This document shows, piece by piece, positions 1 to 6,520 of a DNA stretch of 10,496 bases; the first letter of the stretch is position 1, and every line of letters starts with the position of its first letter. The notes beneath the pieces were generated by a model, which was not told the DNA's origin, did not search any database, and saw nothing but the letters and a program-made list of their open reading frames with translations. This DNA comes from CAZUHK01 sp964620345 (lineage in GTDB: Bacteria > Planctomycetota > Phycisphaerae > Phycisphaerales > Zrk34). Made by a program: the position numbers and the translations under genes. The stretch lies in contig CAZUHK010000115.1 in NCBI GenBank assembly GCA_964620345.1, positions 1-10,496 of the forward strand. The letters are read 5' to 3'.

Positions 1-689
1 TCGAAGACCAGCACCAGCGCCGCGATGACCTGCACCAGCGACTTGCGCTGCTCGCCGTAGTTGGTGATCGGCGCCAGGTCGGGGTTGAACTCCGTGGTGA
101 TCGGTTGAAACTGCCACTGCTTGTTGATCATCAGCACCAGCAGGTAGGCGATCGTGATCGTCACCGCCAGCACGCGCACGAACGTGCTGGTGAACACCCA
201 GCGGTAGAAGTAGTTGCCCCAGACCGCTACGGCCAGGGCGACCAGCACCGCGCCGCTGCCCAGGGCGATCACGGGCATGTCCAGCACGTCGCCGGCGGCG
301 CTGATGACCTTGTGCCGCACGGTCAGCAGGAAGATCAGCGACCAGATCCACATCGACAGGCCGATCGCCCCGGCCACGCCCAGGTACTTGCCGATGACGA
401 ACAGGGGCCGGCCCACGGGCTTGGAGATGACCGTCAGCGCGGTCTTGTTTTCGATCTCGCGGTTGAGCACGCCGCTGGCCACCAGCGCCGCGGTGACCGT
501 GCCGGCCGCGAGGATCGTGGCCAGGCCCATCACGATCATCTGCAGCGTGTCGTCGCTGAACGTGTAGGCGCTGGTCGCCGTGCCCAGCACGAACACCCCG
601 CCGACCAGCAGCAGCAGCACGACGAAGATCGGCTGGCGGATCGCCTCGGTGAACGTGTTGCGCGCGATGGTGAAGATCGGTCCAAACAT
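1..689 (-). CDS. ABC-2 type transporter permease, N-terminal part (runs off left edge)
   Basis: Reading the minus strand from an ATG at 689 gives an open frame of 229 residues with no stop before the window edge, so the C-terminus is missing. The start MFGPIFTIARNTFTEAIRQP is typical of ABC-2 permeases: a short amphipathic cytoplasmic stretch before the first membrane helix. By eye, hydrophobic segments lie near residues 21-38, 48-72, 97-123, 140-158, 168-187 and from 217 on. Between the second and third lies a polar loop with REIENK and TVISKPVGR, nearly identical to the loop in the permease at 6517-8271. An AGG (core of AGGCG) sits six bases before the ATG. The family forms the membrane channel of exporters driven by a separate ATPase; the ATPase partner is not next to it here and may lie beyond the left edge. 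Substrate unknown. It is transcribed divergently from the SPFH genes. Confidence 0.85.
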   Translation of the reverse strand, partial: MFGPIFTIARNTFTEAIRQPIFVVLLLLVGGVFVLGTATSAYTFSDDTLQMIVMGLATILAAGTVTAALVASGVLNREIENKTALTVISKPVGRPLFVIGKYLGVAGAIGLSMWIWSLIFLLTVRHKVISAAGDVLDMPVIALGSGAVLVALAVAVWGNYFYRWVFTSTFVRVLAVTITIAYLLVLMINKQWQFQPITTEFNPDLAPITNYGEQRKSLVQVIAALVLVF

Positions 690-790
690 GGGGCGCCTGC
701 TGACTGGCGAGCGGTCGGCTCGCGTGGGAATATTACGCGATCGCCGGACCCGTGTGTCCAGCGGCCGCGCCATCGACAGGAATTGTTCGC
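690..790. promoter_or_regulatory. Divergent intergenic region, probable promoters for both sides
   Basis: This 101-base gap separates two genes reading away from each other, so promoters for both should lie here. It is GC-rich apart from one AT-rich spot, aatattac around 729-736. On the minus strand this reads TAATAT, a partial -10 match; on the plus strand it reads TATTAC. I found no convincing -35 box at the right spacing for either direction, and no clear operator palindrome. The assignment rests on gene orientation more than on motif quality. Confidence 0.3.
778..782 (+). promoter_or_regulatory. Ribosome binding site deciding the start of the first SPFH gene
   Basis: AGGAA lies eight bases before the ATG at 791. 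This is the best Shine-Dalgarno match near the gene and favours ATG 791 over the in-frame GTG at 752, whose extra 13 residues look like untranslated sequence. Confidence 0.55.
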
Positions 791-2860
791 ATGAGATACG
801 ACCAGCAGACCTACCAGCGCGGGCTGTCGGCCGCCCTGCTCGGCGGGGCGGTGCAGTTGGCCGTGGCCCTGATCCTGCTCGTCCTGGGCCTGTGGCTGGG
901 CAGCCGCGTCGTGATCGCCGCGACCTGGCACGCCTTCGGCGGGCTGGGCATCTGGATCATGCTCGCGGTGATCTACCAGCAGTATCGCATGGTCCGCCTC
1001 GAAGCCCTCGAGGCCGACGAGCTGCGCCAGACCCAGGGCGCCGACAGCTCGATCTTCGAATCCGCCGCCGATGAACTCACCCTCGCCCAGCGCCGCCTCG
1101 AACGGCTGCAGACCTGGGGCCTGCCGATCATCTCCCTGCTCACCGCCGGCTACCTCATCGTCGCCGGCGCATGGCTGGCGCTGGCCCACCGCCCGCTGCT
1201 CGGGGCCGACGCGATGGTGCGCGACACGCTCGACCCGGACCCGCTGCTGGCGATGATCGTCGGCGCACCGGCGATCGAACGCCCCGGCTTCGTCCTGGCC
1301 TTGCTCATGGGCCTGTGGTTCCTCACCTTCGTCATCGCCCGCTACTTCGCCGGCATGACCCGCCAAAGCGAGTGGTCGCTGCTGCGCGGCGGGGCGGGCT
1401 ACCTCATGGGCTCGAGCATCCTCGCGGTGGTCCTGGCGATCGGCTACGGCCTGCTGTTCCTGCCCTCCGCCGTCGTGCTCAAGTACCTGGCCGTCGCCAT
1501 CCCTCTGCTCATGGTCCTGCTGGGCGCGGAGATGGCGATCAACCTCGTGCTCAACATCTACCGCCCGCGCAAGCCCGGCCAGATGCCCAAGCCCGCGTTC
1601 GACAGCCGGCTGCTGAGCTTGCTGACCACGCCCGAGTCGATCGCCCGGAGCATCAACGAAGCGCTCAACTACCAGTTCGGCTTCGAGGTCTCGCGGAGCT
1701 GGTTCTGGCAACTGTTCAGCCGGGCCTTCGGCTACCTCGTGCTGCTGGGCATGGCGGTGTTGATCGGCTTAAGCATGCTGGTCATCGTCGAACCCGACCA
1801 GCAGGCGGTGGTGACGCGGTTCGGCTCGCTCACCGGCGAGCCGCTGGAGCCGGGCCTGCACGTCAAGGCCCCCTGGCCGTTCGCCACGGCCACGCGGTAC
1901 AACGTCACCGGGATTCGCCAGATCCGCATCGGCAGCGCCGAGGCGGGGCTGCGGCCGGGCGTGCCGATCCTCTGGACCAACGAGCACCACCAGGGCAAGC
2001 CGATCCACCTGATCACCGCCGCGCCGGCCCACGTGGATCAAGAGGACGACGCCCGGGCCGCGGCGCCCTCGATCTCGCTGGTCAACACCGAGGTGTTCAT
2101 TCATTACCGCATCGGCGACGTGATGCAATACACCCGCTCGGCGACCGACCCCGATGCGCGGCTGGCGGCGATGGGCGAGCGGCTGCTGGGCCGATACCTG
2201 CTGCGGCGGGACGTGGATGCGTGGGTCGGCCCCGCGCGCCAGCAGGCCGGCCGCGAGCTGCGCGAGCAACTGCAGCGGCTGGTCGATCAGGAGAACCTGG
2301 GCCTGGAGATCGTCGACGTGCCGGTCGCGAGCATCCACCCGCCCCAGACCGTGGCCGATGCGTTTCATCTGACCGTCATCGCCGAGCAGGAAAAGCAAAG
2401 CGCCATCGAGATCGCCCGGCGCGAGGCGACGCAGATGCTGGCCAGCGCCGCGGGCACCGTCGATCAGGCCGAGCAGATCTCCGCGGCCGCGGCCCAGCTC
2501 GAGCGCCTGCGGGCCGACGGCGCCCCGGCCGAACAGATCGCCCGGCAGGCCCGGCAGGTCGAGCAACTGGTCTTCAACGCCGGCGGGGACGCGGCCCAAC
2601 GCCTCGCCCAGGCCCGCGCCGAACGCTGGGACAAGGAAAACGTCGAGCGCGGCCAGGTCGCGCTCTACCAGGCCCAGCTCCTGGCCTTCCGCCAGGCCAG
2701 GGACTACTACAAGCTCCGCACCTACCTCAACGCCCTGGCCGAATCACTCGACGGCGCCCGCAAGTTCGTCCTGCTGGCCGACCGCGATCGGCTCATCCTC
2801 CGAGGCGACCTGACCGACCTGGGCCCGGGCCTGAACATCGACTTCGACGCAGAACAGTAA
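791..2860 (+). CDS. Polytopic SPFH-domain protein, HflK-like
   Basis: A 689-residue protein. By eye, hydrophobic helices lie near residues 11-37, 41-62, 111-132, 165-187, 203-225, 228-254 and 313-333. Directly after the last comes a typical SPFH opening, EPDQQAVVTRFG, then EPGLHVKAPWPF (residues 334-364). A second SPFH core strand, NTEVFIHYRIGD, is at 432-443, and a long charged helical region follows (about 530-635). The C-terminal part (YLNALAESLDGARKFVL) resembles the end of HflK. Classical HflK is about 420 residues with one membrane helix, so the six upstream helices are an addition. Seven helices in total would keep the SPFH domain on the outer face if the N-terminus is inside, as for HflK/HflC; this is inference. 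E. coli HflK with HflC forms a cage that regulates FtsH. The start is set by AGGAA at 778-782. The HflC-like gene follows after 12 bases, suggesting one operon and one complex. Confidence 0.85.
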   Translation: MRYDQQTYQRGLSAALLGGAVQLAVALILLVLGLWLGSRVVIAATWHAFGGLGIWIMLAVIYQQYRMVRLEALEADELRQTQGADSSIFESAADELTLAQRRLERLQTWGLPIISLLTAGYLIVAGAWLALAHRPLLGADAMVRDTLDPDPLLAMIVGAPAIERPGFVLALLMGLWFLTFVIARYFAGMTRQSEWSLLRGGAGYLMGSSILAVVLAIGYGLLFLPSAVVLKYLAVAIPLLMVLLGAEMAINLVLNIYRPRKPGQMPKPAFDSRLLSLLTTPESIARSINEALNYQFGFEVSRSWFWQLFSRAFGYLVLLGMAVLIGLSMLVIVEPDQQAVVTRFGSLTGEPLEPGLHVKAPWPFATATRYNVTGIRQIRIGSAEAGLRPGVPILWTNEHHQGKPIHLITAAPAHVDQEDDARAAAPSISLVNTEVFIHYRIGDVMQYTRSATDPDARLAAMGERLLGRYLLRRDVDAWVGPARQQAGRELREQLQRLVDQENLGLEIVDVPVASIHPPQTVADAFHLTVIAEQEKQSAIEIARREATQMLASAAGTVDQAEQISAAAAQLERLRADGAPAEQIARQARQVEQLVFNAGGDAAQRLAQARAERWDKENVERGQVALYQAQLLAFRQARDYYKLRTYLNALAESLDGARKFVLLADRDRLILRGDLTDLGPGLNIDFDAEQ

Positions 2861-2872
2861 GAGCACACGACC

Positions 2873-3796
2873 ATGAAAAATCTGTCCACCGTCATTCTCG
2901 GCCTGGTCATCATCCTCGTTCTGGGGCTGTACATGATCACCTTCCAGGTCGACTACAACCAGATCACCGTGGTCAAGACCTTCGGCAAGGCCGACGAGGC
3001 CTCGGTGTACTTCGGCTCGCCCGACCGTGCCACGGCCGGGGTGGTGGGCAACCTGCACTTCAAGTGGCCCCCGCCGATCCAGACCACCGCGACCTACGAC
3101 GCCCGCGTGCAGTTGCTCGAGAGCCGGCTCGAACAGATGCAGACGGCCGACAAGAAGACGGTCATCCCCTCGATCTTCGTCGCGTGGCGGATCGACGATC
3201 CGCTGGCGTTTTACAAGGCGGTGCGCGCGGTCAAGGAAGCGCAGAAGCAACTGCTGGCGCGGTTGCGCGACGTGAAGACGGTGATCAGCGAATACACCTT
3301 CGACGAGCTGACCAACGCCGACCCGGCGAAGCTGCGGCTGGGCGAGGCCGAGCGGCGGATGCGCGATCAACTTCAGGCGGCGCTGCAAAGCCCGCGGGAC
3401 CTGGGCATCACGATCCAGGCGGTGGGGATCAAGCGGCTGGTGCTGCCCGAAGGCGTGACGGAGAAGGTGTTCGAGCGGATGCGCAACACGCGCGAGGCGA
3501 TCGCCGAGCGCGCCCGCGCCGAGGGCGCGGCCGCGGCCACGGGCATCCGCGGCCGGGCCAACAGCGCACGCGACCTGATCATGAACTTCGCCGCCAAACG
3601 CGCCGACGAGATCCGCGCCCGCGGCATCGAGGCCGCGGCCGAGGTCTACAAGCAGTTCGAGCAGGACGTCGAATTCGCCCAGTTCCTCAGAAAGATCAAG
3701 GCCCTGCGCGAAATCCTCGCCAAGCAGTCCACCCTCTTCGTCGATCCGGGCATGGTCCCGTTCGACGAATTCAAGATCGACCACGGCACCAACTGA
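2873..3796 (+). CDS. hflC: HflC-like SPFH-domain protein
   Basis: A 307-residue protein, close to the usual HflC length. One N-terminal membrane helix (about residues 5-24) is followed by the SPFH opening QVDYNQITVVKTFGK. The stretch GIKRLVLPEGVTEKVFERMR (185-204) and the following RxxIAERARAEG are hallmarks of HflC. A charged coiled-coil region follows (about 205-265), then a C-terminal end, STLFVDPGMVPFDEF, matching the position of the HflC 'TLVLSPDSEFF' end. Family members pair with HflK in the membrane and modulate the FtsH protease. Relative to E. coli HflC it has an insert of small and acidic residues after the first strand (about 40-60). The gene begins 12 bases after the previous stop; the ribosome site is weak (AAGAG overlapping that stop). 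Its placement between two HflK-like genes suggests a hetero-oligomer. Family is secure; the symbol means homology, not proven FtsH control. Confidence 0.85.
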   Translation: MKNLSTVILGLVIILVLGLYMITFQVDYNQITVVKTFGKADEASVYFGSPDRATAGVVGNLHFKWPPPIQTTATYDARVQLLESRLEQMQTADKKTVIPSIFVAWRIDDPLAFYKAVRAVKEAQKQLLARLRDVKTVISEYTFDELTNADPAKLRLGEAERRMRDQLQAALQSPRDLGITIQAVGIKRLVLPEGVTEKVFERMRNTREAIAERARAEGAAAATGIRGRANSARDLIMNFAAKRADEIRARGIEAAAEVYKQFEQDVEFAQFLRKIKALREILAKQSTLFVDPGMVPFDEFKIDHGTN

Positions 3797-3802
3797 CCCC
3801 CC

Positions 3803-3831
3803 GGCCGCGCGGTGCCTCAAGCCCCGCGGCC
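3803..3831 (+). other. Intercistronic GC hairpin before the third SPFH gene
   Basis: GGCCGCG at 3803-3809 is perfectly complementary to CGCGGCC at 3825-3831, giving a seven-pair stem with a 15-base loop. It begins six bases after the HflC-like stop and ends 16 bases before the ATG at 3848. There is no U-tract, so it is not an intrinsic terminator. It could affect translation or mRNA stability of the third gene, but in such GC-rich DNA a seven-pair match can arise by chance. Confidence 0.3.
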
Positions 3832-3847
3832 CCACGGCACAAGCACC

Positions 3848-5284
3848 ATGCCCGACGAACACAACCACAACCAAGACCACCGCGGCCACGGGCAGACGCA
3901 CGACGACCCGTTCCACGTCCACCCCACCGGCGAGCTGGACACGGCCGACTTCGACCCGGCCAGCCGCTCGCTCGCCGAGGCGCTGCGCATCAGCTTCGGC
4001 ATCCTCAAGGCGGTGGTGATCGTGCTGCTGATCGTCTTCGTCGGCGTCGGCGGCTACCGCAAGGTCGAAGAGGGGCAGGTCGGCGTGCGCGTGCGCCTGG
4101 GCGCGGTGCAGGGCGAGCGGACGCAGACCGGCTTCATCGTGGACCTGCTGGAGCCCGGCCCGCACTTCGCGCTGCCCGAGCCGATCGATCGCATCATCCT
4201 CGTGCCCACCAAACAACAGCTCACCGTGATTCAGCCGGTCGGCCGCGAGCAGACCGACCCGGAGACCGGCGAAGTCGTCGAGATGATCGACACCGGCTTC
4301 TGGTTCGAGCAGTCGCCCGAGCAGGCGGTGCTGCCGCTGGACGAGAAGCGCGTGCCGACCGGCGGGCTCAAGCCCGGGCGCGACGGGTCGCTGATCACCG
4401 CCGACCAGAACATCGTGCACGGCAAGTGGACGGTGAACTACTCGATCCCCGAGAAGGGCGCCGCGGCGTTCGCGATGAACGTGGGCGCGGCCGACGTGAC
4501 CGAATCGCTCCGCCGCGCTGAAATGCTGGTCCGCCAGGTCACCCAGCGGGCGATCGTGCACGTGGTGGCGCAGACCAGCGTGGACGACTTCACGCTCGGT
4601 CGGGTCGATCGGGCGGCGATCCGCCTGCTGGCCAACGACACGCTGGAGCGGATGGACGCGGGCGTGCGGGTCGACGATGTGCTGCTGGACGCCTACACCC
4701 CGCCGCTCAATACGCGCGCGGCGTTCAACGCGGTGACCAGTGCGCTGTCCGAGCGAGACGCGGCGCGCACCGCCGCGGAAAAAGAGCGCGAGCAGATCCT
4801 CGCCGAGGCCGCGGGCGCCGGCTGGCGGGCGCTGCTGGCGGCGATCGACGATTACGAGCAGGCCCGCGAGCATCACCCGATCGACAGCCCGCAGGTCCAG
4901 GCCGCGGCCGAGGTGCTCGACCGGATGCTCGCCGACCCCGTGGCGCTGGCCGATTACGGCATCTCCGGCGCCGTGGCCGAGCTGATCCAGGCCGCCCAGA
5001 GCCAGCGGACCAATTTCAAGACACTCGTCGAGGCCGAGGCCAACACCTTTCAGAGCCAGTACCGCAAGTACACCGACGCCCAGGGCAACATCGACCAGCG
5101 ACTTCGCCGGATCATGATCCAGCGGCTGTGGCAGGACACGGTCGAGCAGGTGTTCGCCGCGGCCGAGGAGGTGTTCTGGCTGCCGCGCGGCACGGATGAG
5201 CTGTACATCGAGTTCGGCCCGAACCCCGCGGTCCGCCGCGCCGCCGAGACCGACGCCCGCCGCCGCGCGATGCGGGAACAATGA
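3848..5284 (+). CDS. SPFH-domain protein, HflK-like, with histidine-rich N-terminus
   Basis: A 478-residue protein laid out like classical HflK: a hydrophilic, probably disordered N-terminus (1-45), one membrane helix (about 50-69, FGILKAVVIVLLIVFVGVGG), then the SPFH domain opening KVEEGQVGVRVRLG and EPGPHFALPEPIDRI (residues 72-115). The core strand NIVHGKWTVNYSI is at 188-200, followed by a long charged helical segment (about 295-425). The C-terminus, RLWQDTVEQVFAAAEEVFWL, matches the conserved HflK tail. Seven histidines fall within the first 25 residues (5, 7, 11, 14, 18, 23, 25), which could bind metal; that is inference. I chose ATG 3848 over the in-frame GTG at 3812 because the extra 12 residues add nothing recognisable; neither start has a good ribosome site. 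It follows the HflC-like gene after 51 bases. A role as a third subunit of an HflK/HflC-type membrane assembly is likely but not shown. Confidence 0.82.
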   Translation: MPDEHNHNQDHRGHGQTHDDPFHVHPTGELDTADFDPASRSLAEALRISFGILKAVVIVLLIVFVGVGGYRKVEEGQVGVRVRLGAVQGERTQTGFIVDLLEPGPHFALPEPIDRIILVPTKQQLTVIQPVGREQTDPETGEVVEMIDTGFWFEQSPEQAVLPLDEKRVPTGGLKPGRDGSLITADQNIVHGKWTVNYSIPEKGAAAFAMNVGAADVTESLRRAEMLVRQVTQRAIVHVVAQTSVDDFTLGRVDRAAIRLLANDTLERMDAGVRVDDVLLDAYTPPLNTRAAFNAVTSALSERDAARTAAEKEREQILAEAAGAGWRALLAAIDDYEQAREHHPIDSPQVQAAAEVLDRMLADPVALADYGISGAVAELIQAAQSQRTNFKTLVEAEANTFQSQYRKYTDAQGNIDQRLRRIMIQRLWQDTVEQVFAAAEEVFWLPRGTDELYIEFGPNPAVRRAAETDARRRAMREQ

Positions 5285-5314
5285 CCCGCCGCCGACGGCG
5301 CGTAAGATGACACC

Positions 5315-6520
5315 ATGCCTCAAGCCGGCCCCAACGTGATCGAGACCCGCGGCCTGACCAAGGTCTTCAAAGACTTCTGGATGCGCCCGCGCGTCACCGC
5401 CGTGGACGCCCTGGACCTCTCGGTCCAGCCGCACCAGGTGTTCGGCCTGCTGGGGCCCAACGGCTCGGGCAAGTCCACCACCATCAAGATCATCCTGGGC
5501 CTGCTGTTCGCCACGCGCGGCCGATGCTCGGTCTTCGGCAAGCCGCCGACCGACGTGGCCATCAAAAAACGCATCGGCTACCTGCCCGAGGAGAGCTACC
5601 TCTATCGCTTCCTCAACGCCCGCGAGACGCTGGACTACTACGGCCGGCTGTTCGGCCAGGACCGCGCCACCCGCCACAAACGCATCGACATGCTGCTGGA
5701 GATGGTGGGCCTGCAAGCGGTGCAGCGCCGGCCGATCGGCGAATATTCCAAGGGCATGCAACGCCGCATCGGCATCGCCCAGGCCCTGATCAACGACCCG
5801 GACCTGCTGATTCTCGACGAGCCGACCACCGGCCTGGACCCCATCGGCACGCGGCAGATCAAAGACCTCATCCTCCACCTGCGGGACCGCGGCAAGACCG
5901 TGCTGCTGTCCAGCCACCTGCTGGCCGACGTCGAAGACGTCTGCGACCGCGTGAGCATCCTCTACGGCGGGCGCAAGCGGGCCGAGGGCACCGTCGAAGA
6001 GCTGCTGACCGTCGAGGGCACGAGCGTGATCGAGACCGATGAGCTGTCCGACATGACGCTGAGCAAGATCGAGCGGCTGATCGAAGCCGAGGAAGGCAAG
6101 GCGATCCGCAAGGTCGATCGGCCGCGTCAGAAGCTCGAGGCGTTGTTCCTGAACATCGTGCATGCCGCCCAGAGCGAGGGTGCGGCGACCAGCGGCGCGC
6201 GGGCCGGCGGGGCGGTGGCCGAGTTCCTCTCGCGCGACGCCCACCTGCCCGAGGGTGTCGATGGCAACGCACTGATCGACCAGCTCACCGGCCCCGAATC
6301 GCCCGCGGCGCCCGAGCCGGCGCCCGCGCCCGCCGCGCCCGCCGGGCCGGACGAGAACGTGCTCGACACGCTCACCGGCGAACCGGAACCCGAACCCGAA
6401 CCCGAACCCGGCGAAAAGCACGACGAGTCCGACCGGCAATCGCCGACCCGGCCCGACCGGGCGGTGGACCGCGGCGTGCTGGACGACCTGATGGGCGGCG
6501 ATGGGAAGCGGTCGTCGTGA
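5315..6520 (+). CDS. ABC transporter ATP-binding protein with Pro/Glu-rich C-terminal tail
   Basis: A 401-residue protein. The nucleotide-binding domain (about 8-235) is complete: Walker A GPNGSGKST (47-55), signature YSKGMQRR (144-151), Walker B LLILDEP (164-170), D-loop TGLD (172-175) and switch histidine H201 in LLSSHLL. The Q-loop position carries glutamate (GYLPEESYLY, 88-97), as in the NatA-like branch of ABC-2 ATPases. It powers export through an ABC-2 permease, surely the next gene, which it overlaps by four bases. After the domain comes a region of about 50 charged residues (240-288), then a low-complexity tail (289-401) rich in Pro, Ala and Glu. The tail holds three copies of a motif like VLDxLxG (317-326, 347-355, 386-394). 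Family members are often near 300 residues, so about 100 residues of tail are extra. It starts 30 bases after the third SPFH gene. Substrate unknown. Confidence 0.92.
   Translation: MPQAGPNVIETRGLTKVFKDFWMRPRVTAVDALDLSVQPHQVFGLLGPNGSGKSTTIKIILGLLFATRGRCSVFGKPPTDVAIKKRIGYLPEESYLYRFLNARETLDYYGRLFGQDRATRHKRIDMLLEMVGLQAVQRRPIGEYSKGMQRRIGIAQALINDPDLLILDEPTTGLDPIGTRQIKDLILHLRDRGKTVLLSSHLLADVEDVCDRVSILYGGRKRAEGTVEELLTVEGTSVIETDELSDMTLSKIERLIEAEEGKAIRKVDRPRQKLEALFLNIVHAAQSEGAATSGARAGGAVAEFLSRDAHLPEGVDGNALIDQLTGPESPAAPEPAPAPAAPAGPDENVLDTLTGEPEPEPEPEPGEKHDESDRQSPTRPDRAVDRGVLDDLMGGDGKRSS
6380..6409 (+). repeat. Hexanucleotide tandem repeat encoding Glu-Pro
   Basis: Five units of GAACCS (one GAACCG, then four identical GAACCC) lie inside the ATPase tail and encode five Glu-Pro pairs. 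Such a stiff, extended linker fits between the second and third tail motifs. Because the unit is six bases, slippage would change its length without shifting the frame. Confidence 0.9.

Noticed and set aside
752..790. GTG at 752 as the start of the first SPFH gene
   Set aside because: AGGAA at 778-782 sits correctly for ATG 791, and the 13 added residues show nothing recognisable.
105..794. Plus-strand and other frames over the left permease
   Set aside because: They encode His/Gln/Arg-rich sequence without motifs, while the minus strand encodes a clear ABC-2 permease.
3812..3847. GTG at 3812 as the start of the third SPFH gene
   Set aside because: It lies in the hairpin loop, has no ribosome site and adds 12 unrecognisable residues; ATG 3848 is simpler, though not proven.
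1171..4521. Long plus-strand open frame spanning the first two SPFH genes and part of the third
   Set aside because: It is an alternative frame giving Arg/Ala/Pro-rich sequence with no domain; it runs through the stops and starts of the recognised genes.
5287..5297. Small inverted repeat (CGCC-GAC-GGCG) between the third SPFH gene and the ATPase
   Set aside because: Only four base pairs, no T-tract; too short to call a terminator.
2744..6439. Very long minus-strand open frame opposite the SPFH and ATPase genes
   Set aside because: Its product is low-complexity and rich in His, Gly, Arg and Asp, as expected from the antisense of GC-biased codons; the plus strand has clear family motifs throughout.
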